Translations under genes and position numbers: made by a program
Shown: piece after piece, positions 25,278-34,658 of the stretch
Layout: each line of letters begins with the position of its first letter
Numbering within the stretch: the stretch's first letter is position 1
Notes under the pieces: model-generated
Databases searched by the model: none
Told to the model about the DNA's origin: nothing
What the model saw: only the letters and a program-made list of their open reading frames with translations
Source: Synechococcus sp. BO 8801
Lineage (GTDB): Bacteria; Cyanobacteriota; Cyanobacteriia; PCC-6307; Cyanobiaceae
DNA length: 64,000 bases
Reading direction: 5' to 3'
NCBI RefSeq assembly: GCF_002252675.1
Contig: NZ_NQKY01000003.1
Span: 210,222 to 274,221, forward strand

Positions 25278-25301
25278 GCCGGCGGCCGCAGGGCCGCCGG
25301 C
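25278..25301. terminator. Perfect 10-bp hairpin between convergent siaD-like gene and nrdJ
   Basis: The arms at 25278-25287 and 25292-25301 are exact reverse complements with a 4-base loop (GCAG). The stem is entirely G/C. There is no T-tract, so it is best read as a bidirectional transcript-end structure; 25311-25326 next to it repeats CAGGCCT. Confidence 0.6.
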
Positions 25302-25314
25302 GAGGGCTCAGGCC

Positions 25315-27702
25315 TCAGGCCTCAGGCTTGGCCAGCGGCAGCAGACACTTGTCGGAATCGCACCCGGCCGGGCCGGCTTCGATCAGCTCGCCGCCGTCGT
25401 ACTTCTGCAGGGCCAGGAAGAAATCGCCACACACACGCCGCTGTTCGACCTCGCCCACCATCCGGGCGTAGGTGGCCTGATCGATCGGTTCGAAGGGCAG
25501 CCGCGGGAAGGTGGCGTTGGCATCGAAGCGGGCCAGGAGTGCGGCCGAGATGTAACCCTCCCCGTTCTCGATGGCGTGGTGGATCGCGGCGGCCAGGGGC
25601 TCGATCTCATGCTCACGGAATTCCACCGTCGCCGAGGTGTTGTGGGTGGTGTAGGAGCGCTGCACCTGCATGTAGAAATCGAACTGGGCCAGGGCGGAGA
25701 AGTTGTTGATTTCCACCCGGTCGGCCCCGGGCAGGTTGGCCCAGCTCACCTCGGTGGGGATCTCCACCAGCCATTCGGTGCAGCGCGGATCGAAGGGATC
25801 ATTCAGCAGCCGCCCCTGCTCGTCCTTGTCGGACTGGGAGGGAACGATCGCGTAGCCGTACTCCATGCAGGCCAGGGCCACCGGATCGTTCTTGCGGAAG
25901 GTGATGCGGCGGATGAAGCGCTGGGCCTTGGGGGGATGCCAGCCGGGGCTGGCGCCGGTGAGCAGGCTCTTGGTGCCGGCCGGCTGGACGGTGGTGCAGC
26001 GATTGGGACGGCGCATGCCATGGCGGTCGCAGTAGTCCCAAACCGCCTCGTGCACCCAGTCCTTCCAGCGGGACAGGTAGGCCGCCTCCTGCTGGCGGAA
26101 CGACCGGCCCTCCTCGCTGTCGGGACGGCCCGCCTCCCACCACTGCAGCCAGGGGGTGCCGAAGGCGTGGACGAAGAAGTCGAACAGGCCCGTGAAGCTG
26201 ACCCCCACGATCGGATCCCAGGCCCGGCTGCGGCGATAGCGCTCGACCTCGAAGCGGTGGTTCAGCAGGCAGGCCACCGCCAGACCGCCGGCCTTGAAGG
26301 CATCCTCCTGGGCCTGGTGGTCGGCGGGGTCGATCCGGTTGAGATGGATTTCCGCCAGGTTGCAGTGGAAATCGGCTCCGAGAATCTCACCGCAGGGGTT
26401 GAGGCCATAGCGACAGAGTCGGTGTTCAAGCTCGTCGGCGCCGATCTCGGGGTGGTGCAGCTGCAGCCAGCGGCCGGCTTCCTCCCGTCCCTGGTCGCAG
26501 TAGATGCCGATGAACTCGGTGCGCAGCTCCGGGGTGGTCAGCAGGTCGGCGTTGGAGCGGGCGATGGCCTCGGGGGCGAACTGGATGGCCCCCTCGCCCG
26601 ACTGGAACTGCTTGGTGACCGCTTCCAGCACCACCTCGCGGCTGGGACGCACGTGAAACACGCGCGTGTGGTTGGCCATGCGCAGGGCGTCCCTTTCGGG
26701 GTCGATGCGCCAGTTGCCCTGGTCGTCCTGCTGCCACAGGTTCTCCTTGGCGCCGAGGGCGGAATCGTCATCGGCACAGAACTGGCGCATGCCGGCGCTG
26801 CGGCGGATGTTGCCGGCCACGATCGTGACCGCCGCCTCATCGATCAGCAGGCAGCACTCCACCGAGGTGAGCTGGCGGCCCCTGGCCTTGTTGAGGATCT
26901 GGGCGACGCGGCCGTAGAGATCCTTCAGCTTGACCGGATTGGCCATGCCTCCGAAGCCCTTGAGGGTTTCCCCCACCGGCCGCACGTCCGAGAGGTCGAC
27001 CGAAACATGGACAGGACCGTCAAAGCGCTCGTCGCTGCAGAGGTTGAGCAGCAGCCGGTAGCTCTCCACCCAGCCGGCCCGGGTGTCGCCGACCCGGACG
27101 CTGACGTGATGGCCATCGATCACGTGGCTGGTCTGCTGCTGGCGGGAGCCGATCGGCGTCAGGCCGATGTCGGTGACGCCATCGATGACGAGGGTGTTGC
27201 GGATCTTCGGCAGCCGGCTGATCAGATGGGGCTCGATGATGGCGCCGGTGCCGCAGCCCATCATCGCCAGATCCATCATCAGGGCGAAGGCTTCCCAGTC
27301 CACCAGGTTGGTGGAGGTGCAGTTGTAGGCCCCGGAGAAGTTCTCGGATTGCTCGATCCATTCGGTGCCGCCGATCCACAGCCAGCGGCCGGAGGGGAGG
27401 GCCATCTGGTGGCGCTGCATGCGCCGGATCAGCTCCACCTCGGAGGCGTCGAGGGAGCCCAGGACCCGCAGGCCCTCCAGGTTGCGCTCAGCCACCTCGT
27501 GCCAGCTCTCCCGACCACCGCTCGCGGTCTTGCGGCTGTAGGTGCGATAGAAGACCGGATAGGCCGCCGGAGCGGTGACCGGGAAATCCGCCGCCGGCGC
27601 TGGGATCGCGTCGCTGCCGGCAGAGGTCGCCCCGGCAGACGTTGCCCCGGCAGAGGTCGCCGCCGTGTCGGGGGTGGCTGGACGGGCGGCGGAGATGGTC
27701 AC
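25315..27702 (-). CDS. nrdJ: Adenosylcobalamin-dependent (class II) ribonucleotide reductase
   Basis: Protein of 795 aa reducing ribonucleotides for DNA synthesis with B12 radical chemistry, thus independent of oxygen and of a small subunit. Blocks seen: '[17 protein letters not shown]', 'YNCTSTNL', '[13 protein letters not shown]', 'NPCGEILG' with the active-site Cys, '[14 protein letters not shown]', and a C-terminal C-D-S-D-K-C pair for re-reduction. No intein interrupts these motifs. The GTG start at 27702 is chosen because upstream sequence is unlike the family. Residues 10-30 are a low-complexity Ala/Thr/Ser stretch made by a DNA repeat. Confidence 0.9.
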   Translation of the reverse strand: MTISAARPATPDTAATSAGATSAGATSAGSDAIPAPAADFPVTAPAAYPVFYRTYSRKTASGGRESWHEVAERNLEGLRVLGSLDASEVELIRRMQRHQMALPSGRWLWIGGTEWIEQSENFSGAYNCTSTNLVDWEAFALMMDLAMMGCGTGAIIEPHLISRLPKIRNTLVIDGVTDIGLTPIGSRQQQTSHVIDGHHVSVRVGDTRAGWVESYRLLLNLCSDERFDGPVHVSVDLSDVRPVGETLKGFGGMANPVKLKDLYGRVAQILNKARGRQLTSVECCLLIDEAAVTIVAGNIRRSAGMRQFCADDDSALGAKENLWQQDDQGNWRIDPERDALRMANHTRVFHVRPSREVVLEAVTKQFQSGEGAIQFAPEAIARSNADLLTTPELRTEFIGIYCDQGREEAGRWLQLHHPEIGADELEHRLCRYGLNPCGEILGADFHCNLAEIHLNRIDPADHQAQEDAFKAGGLAVACLLNHRFEVERYRRSRAWDPIVGVSFTGLFDFFVHAFGTPWLQWWEAGRPDSEEGRSFRQQEAAYLSRWKDWVHEAVWDYCDRHGMRRPNRCTTVQPAGTKSLLTGASPGWHPPKAQRFIRRITFRKNDPVALACMEYGYAIVPSQSDKDEQGRLLNDPFDPRCTEWLVEIPTEVSWANLPGADRVEINNFSALAQFDFYMQVQRSYTTHNTSATVEFREHEIEPLAAAIHHAIENGEGYISAALLARFDANATFPRLPFEPIDQATYARMVGEVEQRRVCGDFFLALQKYDGGELIEAGPAGCDSDKCLLPLAKPEA
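27617..27661 (-). repeat. Three 15-bp tandem repeats at the nrdJ 5' end
   Basis: Units 27617-27631, 27632-27646 and 27647-27661 share CCGGCAGA and CC ends; the outer two are identical and the middle differs at three positions. In frame they encode A-T-S-A-G type repeats of the nrdJ leader. Confidence 0.8.
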
Positions 27703-27812
27703 GGTGGGTACGGCCGGATCGTGTTGCGCACCATAACGCCACCTGTAGGGTCTGCAACGCCCCGACCCCACCAGCCACGGTGCCTTTGGCGCCCGAACGC
27801 GATGCTGGAGCC

Positions 27813-28508
27813 ATGGAGCGGATCTGCGAACCGGAGCTGATGGACGAGCCGCTGCAGGCCGAGGCCTACGCGGCGGCGGATTTCTCCAGCGGTGACCTTG
27901 CGGTGCTGGAGCGGATCGAGGCCCTCCCCGCCCTGCGGGGGAGCGGCGACGGGGAGGGCCTGAACGTCGTGGATCTGGGCTGCGGACCGGGCAACATCAC
28001 CTTCCTTGTGGCGCGGCGCTGGCCAGAGGCCCGGGTGCTGGGCATCGACGGATCGGCCGCCATGCTGGCCATCGCCGAGCGGCGGCGGCTGGCGCAGCCG
28101 GCCGCCCACCGCCAGGTGCGCTTCCAGCGGCTGGTGCTGCCCAGCCCCCAGCTGGCGGGCCCCTGCAGCGCCGTGGTCAGCAACAGCCTGCTGCACCATC
28201 TCCATGATCCGGGCGTGTTCTGGGGAGCCGTGAAGCAGCTCTCGGGTCCGGACACCAGCCTCTACGTGAGGGATCTGCGCCGGCCGGCGAACGCCGCCGA
28301 CCTCGAGGCCCTGGTGGCCCGCCACGCCGGCGCCGCGCCGGAGGTGCTGCGGCGGGACTATGCCCATTCCCTGCGGGCGGCCTTCACCGCCGCCGAGGTG
28401 ATCGAGCAGCTGGAGGCCGCCGGGCTGGGGGGGCTTCAGGTGCGGGAGGTGGACGACCGGTATCTGGAGATCCAGGGCCACGGCCTGCCTGGCAGGCTGG
28501 CCCCATGA
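27813..28508 (+). CDS. Class I SAM-dependent methyltransferase
   Basis: Protein of 231 aa with a SAM-binding motif [10 protein letters not shown] (about 52-61), '[14 protein letters not shown]', and '[13 protein letters not shown]', the post-I pattern of small-molecule methyltransferases. The substrate cannot be read. It is divergent from nrdJ (110 bases between starts) and its stop overlaps the prfC start by 4 bases (ATGA), so it is co-translated with prfC; this could hint at a translation-related target, but that is only context. ATG at 27813 is taken; M10 is an alternative. Confidence 0.75.
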   Translation: MERICEPELMDEPLQAEAYAAADFSSGDLAVLERIEALPALRGSGDGEGLNVVDLGCGPGNITFLVARRWPEARVLGIDGSAAMLAIAERRRLAQPAAHRQVRFQRLVLPSPQLAGPCSAVVSNSLLHHLHDPGVFWGAVKQLSGPDTSLYVRDLRRPANAADLEALVARHAGAAPEVLRRDYAHSLRAAFTAAEVIEQLEAAGLGGLQVREVDDRYLEIQGHGLPGRLAP

Positions 28509-30157
28509 CCAGCCGACCCCCCTCCGTCCCCGTTCCGGACACCGACGCCGCGGCACTGGCGGCGGCGGTGAGCCGGCGCCGCAATTTCGCGATCATTTCC
28601 CACCCCGATGCGGGCAAGACGACTCTCACCGAGAAGCTGCTGCTCTACGGCGGGGCCATCCAGCAGGCCGGGGCGGTGAAGGCCAAGGGGGAGCAGCGCA
28701 AGGTGACCTCCGACTGGATGGAGCTGGAGAAGCAGCGCGGCATCTCGATCACCTCCACCGTGCTCCAGTTCGACTACGCCGGCAGCACGATCAACCTGCT
28801 CGACACCCCCGGTCACCAGGACTTCTCGGAGGACACGTACCGGACCCTGGCCGCCGCCGACAACGCCGTGATGCTGGTGGACGCAGCCAAGGGTCTGGAG
28901 CCCCAGACCCGCAAGCTGTTCGAGGTCTGCCGGATGCGGCGGATCCCCATCTTCACCTTCATCAACAAGATGGACCGGCCGGGGCGCGAACCCCTGGAGC
29001 TGATCGACGAGATCGAACAGGAGCTGGGGCTGGCCTGCTGGCCGGTGAACTGGCCGATCGGCAGCGGCGACCGCTTCCGCGGCGTCATCGACCGGCGCTC
29101 CCAGGATCTGCTGCTGTTCGAGCGGGCCGAGCGAGGCCGCCAGAGCCTGGAGCGGCGCCTGGCCCCCGGCGATCCCGATCGGGCCGGGCTCGTGGAGGCG
29201 GAGCTGCTGGAGCTGGCCCAGGAGGAACTGGAGCTGGTGGAGGGGGCCGGGGCCACGCTGGATCTGGAGCGGGTGCACGCCGGTGAGCTGAGCCCGGTGT
29301 TCTTCGGCTCGGCGATGACCAATTTCGGGGTGCGCCCCTTCCTGGATGCCTTCCTGGAGCTGGCCCAGCCGCCGGTGGCCCGGGAGAGCGACCAGGGACC
29401 GGTGGATCCGCTGCGACCGGAGTTCAGCGGCTTCGTGTTCAAGCTCCAGGCCAACATGGACCCCCGCCATCGCGACCGCGTCGCCTTTGTGCGGGTGTGC
29501 AGCGGCCGCTTCGAGAAGGACATGAACGTGCGCCACGCCCGCAGCGGCCGCACCATCCGCCTGTCCCGCCCCCAGAAGCTGTTCGGCCAGGACCGGGAGG
29601 TGGTGGAGGACGCCTACCCCGGTGATGTGATCGGCCTCAACAACCCCGGCATGTTCGCCATCGGCGACACCCTCTACACCGGTTCGCGGGTGGAGTACGA
29701 GGGCATTCCTTGCTTCAGCCCGGAGATCTTCGCCTGGCTGCGCAATCCCAACCCCTCGGCCTTCAAGAGTTTCCGCAAGGGGGTGAACGAGCTGCGGGAG
29801 GAGGGGGCCGTCCAGGTGCTCTATGACACCGACCCCAGCAAGCGGGACCCGATCCTGGCGGCGGTGGGCCAGCTGCAGCTGGAGGTGGTGCAGTACCGGC
29901 TGGAGAACGAGTACGGCGTCACCAGCCGGCTCGAACCGCTGGAATTCAGCGTCGCCCGCTGGGTGAGCGGCGGCTGGCCGGCCCTGGAACGGGTCGGCCG
30001 CCTGTTCAACTGCAAGACGGTCCGCGACGCCTGGGACCGGCCGGTTCTGCTGTTCCGCAACGACTGGAATCTGCACCAGCTGCAGGAGGACCATCCCGAG
30101 CTGGAGCTGCACGGGGTGGCGCCGGTGGTGAGCGGGGTGGAGCCGATCGCCCTCTGA
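28505..30157 (+). CDS. prfC: Peptide chain release factor 3
   Basis: Protein of 550 aa, a translational GTPase that recycles RF1/RF2 after termination. GTP motifs: '[19 protein letters not shown]' (G1), '[12 protein letters not shown]' (G2), '[16 protein letters not shown]' (G3), 'FINKMDRP' (G4). The RF3-specific domains follow ('[23 protein letters not shown]', '[24 protein letters not shown]'). Length is slightly above the E. coli enzyme because of an extended N-terminus. Preceded without gap by a methyltransferase gene. Confidence 0.95.
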   Translation: MTSRPPSVPVPDTDAAALAAAVSRRRNFAIISHPDAGKTTLTEKLLLYGGAIQQAGAVKAKGEQRKVTSDWMELEKQRGISITSTVLQFDYAGSTINLLDTPGHQDFSEDTYRTLAAADNAVMLVDAAKGLEPQTRKLFEVCRMRRIPIFTFINKMDRPGREPLELIDEIEQELGLACWPVNWPIGSGDRFRGVIDRRSQDLLLFERAERGRQSLERRLAPGDPDRAGLVEAELLELAQEELELVEGAGATLDLERVHAGELSPVFFGSAMTNFGVRPFLDAFLELAQPPVARESDQGPVDPLRPEFSGFVFKLQANMDPRHRDRVAFVRVCSGRFEKDMNVRHARSGRTIRLSRPQKLFGQDREVVEDAYPGDVIGLNNPGMFAIGDTLYTGSRVEYEGIPCFSPEIFAWLRNPNPSAFKSFRKGVNELREEGAVQVLYDTDPSKRDPILAAVGQLQLEVVQYRLENEYGVTSRLEPLEFSVARWVSGGWPALERVGRLFNCKTVRDAWDRPVLLFRNDWNLHQLQEDHPELELHGVAPVVSGVEPIAL

Positions 30158-30268
30158 ACCCGGGGCGCCGTTGGGGTCGGTGCGGGGGAAACCCCTCCCT
30201 CGCGCAACCCCGGCGGAGGGGGCAGAATGAAGCAACAAATCGTCACGCCGCAACGGACGGTCACTGCG

Positions 30269-30508
30269 ATGCCTCGATCCGTGACGCCATTCCCGCTCTG
30301 GCTTGTGCGTCCCCGCAGCGACGGGGGCAGTGATTACGTCAGCTTCCAGCCCTCCCAGGGGGCCGTGGAGATGCGTGAAGGCAGCCACCTGCCCCCCCAG
30401 ATGCCCCTGCTCAAGCGGCGCCGGTCGCTGGCCATTGAGGAGGCCGAGGCCTGCCGTCGCCGTCTGCAACAGGAAGCCGGATATCACCGCAGTGAACCGC
30501 TTTTTTAG
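30269..30508 (+). CDS. Small DUF1651-like picocyanobacterial protein
   Basis: About 79 aa: 'FPLWLVRPRSDGGSDYVSFQP', then 'HLPPQMPLLKRRRSLAIEEAE' and a C-terminal 'HRSEPLF'. The W-L-x-x-P opening, P-L-L-K-R-R core and helical, aromatic-ended tail resemble DUF1651, a family of Synechococcus/Prochlorococcus. ATG 30269 is preferred; 30227 in the same frame gives 93 aa. Function unknown. The 69 bases before 30227 hold no other gene. Confidence 0.55.
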   Translation: MPRSVTPFPLWLVRPRSDGGSDYVSFQPSQGAVEMREGSHLPPQMPLLKRRRSLAIEEAEACRRRLQQEAGYHRSEPLF

Positions 30509-30532
30509 CCTTGGCTCGATACGCTCGTTGGT

Positions 30533-31219
30533 ATGAACCAAGGATCCGACCTGCCCCATCCGGGCCCTGACGCCTCCGATCCGTACGAGCGGCTGGGTGT
30601 CGCCCCGGATGCCTCCTTCGACACGGTCCAGGAGGCCAAGCTGGCTCGGCTCCAGGAGGCCGGCGAAGATCCGATGGTGCGCTCCCGCATCGAGGCCGCC
30701 TACGACGCCGTGCTGATGGATCGGCTCAAGGAGCGTCAGCAGGGGCGGGTCAGCAGCGCCGCCCGTTCCGCCTCCCAGCGGGAGCAGGCCTCACCACCCC
30801 CGAGCCGGCCCGCCCTTTCGGCCCTGCCTAGCCTGCCCCAGCTTCCCCCCTCGCGACTGCCGCGCCCGAGCTTCTCCCTGCCCCGTCTGCAGCTGGCCAG
30901 CGGCCGCGATCTCTGGCTTCCCCTGGCGGCCGACGGAGTGCTGCTGGTGCTGCTGGTGCTGATGCCCGGCGCCGCCCCTGAGCTGCTCACGGCTCTGGCC
31001 ACGGGCGTCACCCTGCTCAACCTGCAGCGGCGCAACGGACGCTTTCTGGCGGCGGTGGGCTGGTCCTTCGCCCTCCTCTGCGTGGGTCTGGTCCTCGGCG
31101 GCCTGCTGGCCGGTGGGCTGGGGCCCTCCCTGAGCTCGGCCCTGCCGGTCTCCACCCTCCAGCTGCAGAGCATTCCCGCCATCCTGCTGCTGCTGCTCGG
31201 AGCCCTGCTGATCGCCTGA
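30533..31219 (+). CDS. CPP1-like J-like membrane protein
   Basis: Protein of 228 aa. The N-terminus 'DPYERLGVAPDASFDTVQEAKLARLQ' resembles the start of a J domain but no H-P-D triad is present. A Pro/Ser-rich linker (80-120) leads to four membrane spans (about 125-228). This is the layout of cyanobacterial CPP1-like proteins; the plant homologue CPP1 stabilises the light-dependent protochlorophyllide reductase. A role in pigment-protein assembly is therefore likely but not shown here. Confidence 0.75.
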   Translation: MNQGSDLPHPGPDASDPYERLGVAPDASFDTVQEAKLARLQEAGEDPMVRSRIEAAYDAVLMDRLKERQQGRVSSAARSASQREQASPPPSRPALSALPSLPQLPPSRLPRPSFSLPRLQLASGRDLWLPLAADGVLLVLLVLMPGAAPELLTALATGVTLLNLQRRNGRFLAAVGWSFALLCVGLVLGGLLAGGLGPSLSSALPVSTLQLQSIPAILLLLLGALLIA

Positions 31220-31235
31220 GCCCCGGGGCTTCAGG
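31215..31235. terminator. GC-rich inverted repeat between convergent genes
   Basis: CCTGAGCCCC pairs with GGGGCTTCAGG (one bulged T) around the stop of the CPP1-like gene and just before the hslO stop at 31236. No T-tract. It is placed to end both transcripts. Confidence 0.45.
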
Positions 31236-32153
31236 TCAGGCCACAGCGGCCAGCTCGTCGATCAGCTCCTGCAGTTCCTCTGCCCCCACCCGGTAGACCT
31301 CACTGCAGAAATGGCAGGTCAGTTCCGCCTGGCCGTCCTCGCTGAGCATGGCGCTCAGTTCATCGCGGCCCAGAAGCCGCAGGGCGCTGACGCTGCGGTG
31401 GCGGCTGCAGGGGCAGTGGAAGCGCACCGGCTGCTCGATCGGAGCCGCCTCCAGGGGCTGGGGATCGAGATCCGGAAAGATGTCCTCGAACAGGGCATGA
31501 AGCTGGTGGGCATTGGCGGCGAGCCGCTCGCTGAAACCGGTGATCTCCCGGCAACGCTCCTCCAGCAGGGCCACCAGGGCCGGCTCCCGCGCCGCCTTCG
31601 GCAGCACTTGCACCAGCACCCCACCGGCGCAGCGCACCCCGGAACTGTCGATCGTCTCCCCCACGAACAGGGCCGAGGGGGTCTGCTCGGAATGCAACAG
31701 GTAGGAGGCCACGTCCTCACCGATCCCGCCGCTCACCAGCTCCACGGTGCTGCTGAAGGGTTCGCCCTGGCCCCGGTCCCGCACCACGTGCAGGTAGCCG
31801 GTGCCGGTGGCGCGGCGGAAGTCGAAGCGGTGGCCGCCGTCCGCGTCGGGGAGCAGATCGAGTTCCAGGTCGGGGCGGCCCACGTAGCCCCGCACGCTGC
31901 CGTCCCGGCCCGCATCCACCATCAGGCCCCGCAGCGGTCCGTCGGACTGGATGCGCAGATTCACACGCCCATGGGCCACCTTCATCGAGCTGGCCAGCAG
32001 CAGGGCCGCCGTCATGGCACGGCCCAGCAGGGCGGTGGTGAGAAAGGAGAGCCCGTGGCGTTCCCGGGCCACGCGGCTGGCCGCGGTGGTGGTGACCGCG
32101 ACCATGCGGATGCCGCCGCCGGCGCCGGTGGCCCTCAGCAGGCTGTCCCCCAT
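31236..32153 (-). CDS. hslO: Redox-regulated chaperone Hsp33
   Basis: Protein of 305 aa. The N-terminal chaperone domain shows '[26 protein letters not shown]' and '[22 protein letters not shown]'; the C-terminus has the zinc switch C-P-C then about 35 residues later C-H-F-C. Oxidation of these Cys releases zinc and activates holdase function. ATG 32153 is the last of five in-frame ATGs (32216, 32198, 32183, 32168, 32153), four of them created by a 15-bp tandem repeat. The ABC ATPase gene ends at 32224, so the longer starts would overlap it little or not at all and cannot be excluded. Confidence 0.9.
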   Translation of the reverse strand: MGDSLLRATGAGGGIRMVAVTTTAASRVARERHGLSFLTTALLGRAMTAALLLASSMKVAHGRVNLRIQSDGPLRGLMVDAGRDGSVRGYVGRPDLELDLLPDADGGHRFDFRRATGTGYLHVVRDRGQGEPFSSTVELVSGGIGEDVASYLLHSEQTPSALFVGETIDSSGVRCAGGVLVQVLPKAAREPALVALLEERCREITGFSERLAANAHQLHALFEDIFPDLDPQPLEAAPIEQPVRFHCPCSRHRSVSALRLLGRDELSAMLSEDGQAELTCHFCSEVYRVGAEELQELIDELAAVA

Positions 32154-32220
32154 GAACTGAGCCCCCATGAACTGAGCCCCCATGAACCGATCCCCCATCC
32201 AGCCGTCCCCCACCATCAGC
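32146..32220 (-). repeat. Five degenerate 15-bp tandem repeats at the hslO start
   Basis: Units begin at 32146, 32161, 32176, 32191 and 32206, each with CCCCCA followed on the + strand by TGAACTGA or variants. On the coding strand each unit gives a five-residue repeat of type (F/W)-M-G-(A/D)-x, so each adds an in-frame ATG. Confidence 0.85.
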
Positions 32221-32223
32221 TGG

Positions 32224-32877
32224 TCATCGTAAGGAGGCGGATCGGGGCGCCTCCAGGGGCCCCAGGGCGCCGGCCTCCAGCCGCCAGCCGTGGTCGATCA
32301 CACCCCGGAACAGCTCGGGTTCGTGGGTCACCACCAGCAGGGCCCGCTCCCGGGCCAGGTCGGCCAGCAGCTGCAGCACCTCCTCCCGCACGGTCCAGTC
32401 GAGGCCGGCGGTGGGTTCATCGAGCAGCAGCACCCGGGCATCCCGCACCAGCTGCACCGCCAGCGCCAGCCGCCGCTGCTGGCCGCCGCTGAGCCGCTCG
32501 GGAGCCTGCTGCAGGGAGAGGTGGCCGAGACCCACCTGCTCCAGCACCGCCTCAGCCTTCTCGGCGGTGAGCCGCCGCTGGCCCAGCTTCAGCTCCTGGC
32601 CCACCGTCAGGCCGAGGAAATGGCGTTCCGGGAACTGGAACACCAGGCCACACAGCCAGCGGCGCTGGCGGCTGTTGAGGGCCTCCCCCTGCCAGAGGAT
32701 GCGGCCGGCATCGGCTTCGGCCAGACCGCAGAGCACCTCCAGCAGGGTGGTCTTGCCGCTGCCGCTGCGGCCGGCCACCAGGGCCGGGGCTCCCACCGCC
32801 AGCTGCAGCGAAACGTCACGCAGCACCGGCGCGGCCGCCGTGGCCGGGTGATAGCGCAGACCGATGACGTCGAGCAT
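32224..32877 (-). CDS. ABC transporter ATP-binding protein
   Basis: Protein of 217 aa: Walker [11 protein letters not shown]-loop region '[12 protein letters not shown]', signature L-S-G-G-Q-Q-R-R, Walker B '[12 protein letters not shown]', switch 'VVTHEPE'. The Q-F-P-E run after the Q-loop is typical of EcfA/CbiO-type ATPases of energy-coupling-factor importers. No membrane partner is adjacent, so the transporter must be completed from elsewhere. Substrate unknown. Same strand as hslO, 70 bases upstream of its chosen start. Confidence 0.8.
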   Translation of the reverse strand: MLDVIGLRYHPATAAAPVLRDVSLQLAVGAPALVAGRSGSGKTTLLEVLCGLAEADAGRILWQGEALNSRQRRWLCGLVFQFPERHFLGLTVGQELKLGQRRLTAEKAEAVLEQVGLGHLSLQQAPERLSGGQQRRLALAVQLVRDARVLLLDEPTAGLDWTVREEVLQLLADLARERALLVVTHEPELFRGVIDHGWRLEAGALGPLEAPRSASLR

Positions 32878-32962
32878 CCCACCAGCATGCCGTCCGGCGC
32901 TGCGGCGCCGGCGCCCGGGAACGTGTTGGATGGGGGGACACGCGCGCCGTCTCCCCTTCTCC

Positions 32963-33409
32963 ATGGATGTCCGATTTCGCGAGGTGGATCCGTTCAACTG
33001 CTGGATCTGGCTGCGCTTCGCCGACCAGCCCGGCGGGTCCGAGCGGGGCTACGTCGAAACGGCCTTCGACAGCTGGTTCTTCCTCGGCAAGCTGGGCGGC
33101 TTCAATGCCGAGAACCTGCAGACCCACGAGGGGGGTGTGGACCTGGGCTGGCTCCCCTACGACACCGACTCCGCCGAACGTTGTCTGCCCGCCCTGATGC
33201 ACAACATGGGGCCGATGGAGTACCAGGACGACTGGGCCCGCTGCTGGGTCGACCTGGGCACCAGCGATGCCCTGGCCCTCGATGTGCTGATCAACGCCCT
33301 GCGCCAGCTGGACAACGACGTTCTCGAGATCACCGAACTGGTGATCGGCGGCCTCAACGAGGACTGGCCGATTGACGAGGAGCCCGAGAGCCCGTTCACC
33401 GGAGACTGA
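32963..33409 (+). CDS. DUF3531 protein
   Basis: Protein of 148 aa: 'MDVRFREVDPFNCWIWLRF', 'GYVETAFDSWFFLGKLGGFNAENLQ', 'MEYQDDWARCWVDLGTSDALALDVLINAL'. These blocks match the cyanobacterial and chloroplast family DUF3531, of unknown function. No membrane span or catalytic motif is seen. It overlaps rsmE by one base (TGATG), which implies coupled translation and a possible link with ribosome maturation. Confidence 0.8.
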   Translation: MDVRFREVDPFNCWIWLRFADQPGGSERGYVETAFDSWFFLGKLGGFNAENLQTHEGGVDLGWLPYDTDSAERCLPALMHNMGPMEYQDDWARCWVDLGTSDALALDVLINALRQLDNDVLEITELVIGGLNEDWPIDEEPESPFTGD

Positions 33410-34224
33410 TGGGGCGGGAGCTGCGCCGGCTGCTGATCACCCCGGAGCGGATCGCCGCCCTGGCGGCCGGGGGCCCGGAGCTGGCCAGGCTGGCCCTGGA
33501 GTCCCAGGAACGCCACTACCTGGAACGGGTGCTGCGCTACCGCCCCGGCGATCGCCTGGCGCTGGTCGACGGTGTCGGCGGACTCTGGACGGCGGTGCTC
33601 GACCCGGAGCGGGGCCTGCGGCTGGAGCAGGCACCTGCTGAGCCGCTGCTGCGGGAGGAGCCGCCTTGGCCACCCCTGGAGCTCGCCATGGCCGTGCCGC
33701 GGCGGGAGGCGGATCTGGTCTGGCGCATGGCCACGGAACTGGGGGCCGACCGGCTTCAGCCCCTGCTGGCCGAGCGTGGCGCCCCTGGCGAGCGCTGTCC
33801 CCTCGAGCGCTGGCAGGGGATCGTGCGGGAGGCCACCGAGCAGTGCGAACGGCTGTGGCATCCGGTGCTGGAATCTCCCCAGCCGGCCCGGGAGTGGCTG
33901 AGCCGGCACACGCCCGGGATCGCCCTGCTGGCCACCACCCGGCGGGAGGGGCTGCCCCTCTGCAGCCAAAGGCTGCGGGAACTGCTGGACGGGGCGGGCG
34001 AGGGGGCGAGCGACAAGGACCTGGCGGCCGGCCTCCGGCTGGCGATCGGTCCGGAAGGGGGCTGGAGCCCCCAGGAGGAGGAATGGGCCGAAGCCGCCGG
34101 CTGGCAGCCGGTGAGCCTGGGGCCAACCATCCTGCGCACGGCGACTGCCGCGGTGGCCGGCCTGGCCCTGCTGGCCGACTGGCGTGCGCTCAGGAGCGCA
34201 TCATGCCGGCCGCCATCTCCTTGA
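33409..34224 (+). CDS. rsmE: 16S rRNA (uracil-1498-N3)-methyltransferase
   Basis: Protein of 271 aa of the SPOUT/trefoil-knot family. An N-terminal PUA-like domain ('HYLERVLRYRPGDRLALVDGVGG') precedes the knot with 'LAIGPEGGWSPQEEEWAEAAGWQPVSLGPTILRTATAAV' (seen in blocks), the SAM-binding and dimer signature of RsmE. It methylates U1498 in the ribosomal decoding region. The last 35 bases overlap the opposing Ala/Pro-rich gene. Confidence 0.9.
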   Translation: MGRELRRLLITPERIAALAAGGPELARLALESQERHYLERVLRYRPGDRLALVDGVGGLWTAVLDPERGLRLEQAPAEPLLREEPPWPPLELAMAVPRREADLVWRMATELGADRLQPLLAERGAPGERCPLERWQGIVREATEQCERLWHPVLESPQPAREWLSRHTPGIALLATTRREGLPLCSQRLRELLDGAGEGASDKDLAAGLRLAIGPEGGWSPQEEEWAEAAGWQPVSLGPTILRTATAAVAGLALLADWRALRSASCRPPSP

Positions 34225-34567
34225 ACACGCCCAGGTTCGCCCCGGGGGTGCGGCGCTTCATCGGGGTGGCGCCCCCGGCGGTGACGCAGTCGGGGGCGAA
34301 GGTGGCCAACGAGGGTGCCGGCCGCAGCGCCTCGGCGGCGGCCAGTTCGGCCGCGATCGCCTCGGCGGTGGTCAGACCTGAAACGGGCTGAGGGGTGCCC
34401 TCAGCCGCCGCCGGGGCTGCAGACGCCGCAGGCTTGGCCTCGGCAGGCTGGGGGGCGGCTTTGGCCGCTGGCTTGGCTTCGGCCTTGGGGGGGGCCACCA
34501 CGGCCGGGGGCTGATTGCCTTCGCCGCCACCCAGATCGAGGAAGAACTTGGGTCGTTTGAAGACCAT
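34190..34567 (-). CDS. Small Ala/Pro/Lys-rich protein with conserved ends
   Basis: Protein of 125 aa. Ends look conserved ('MVFKRPKFFLDLGGG' and 'MKRRTPGANLGVFKEMAAG') while the middle is low-complexity A/P/K/E. I do not recognise a named family. It is probably cytoplasmic and partly disordered, with a basic tail. ATG 34567 is preferred over 34576 because the M-V-F-K-R-P opening looks like the natural start. Its 3' end overlaps rsmE by 35 bases in opposite orientation. Confidence 0.6.
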   Translation of the reverse strand: MVFKRPKFFLDLGGGEGNQPPAVVAPPKAEAKPAAKAAPQPAEAKPAASAAPAAAEGTPQPVSGLTTAEAIAAELAAAEALRPAPSLATFAPDCVTAGGATPMKRRTPGANLGVFKEMAAGMMRS

Positions 34568-34658
34568 TCGGAGCACCGCCGGATGCAGGGATTATCCGCC
34601 GAAGCCGGCGCCCCGCAGCGCCTGGCTTAGATCTGTGCAACACAACCGGGCTTCCGCC

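Noticed and set aside
26800..27400. Intein inside nrdJ
   Set aside because: The catalytic motifs are contiguous and the length is that of an intein-free enzyme.
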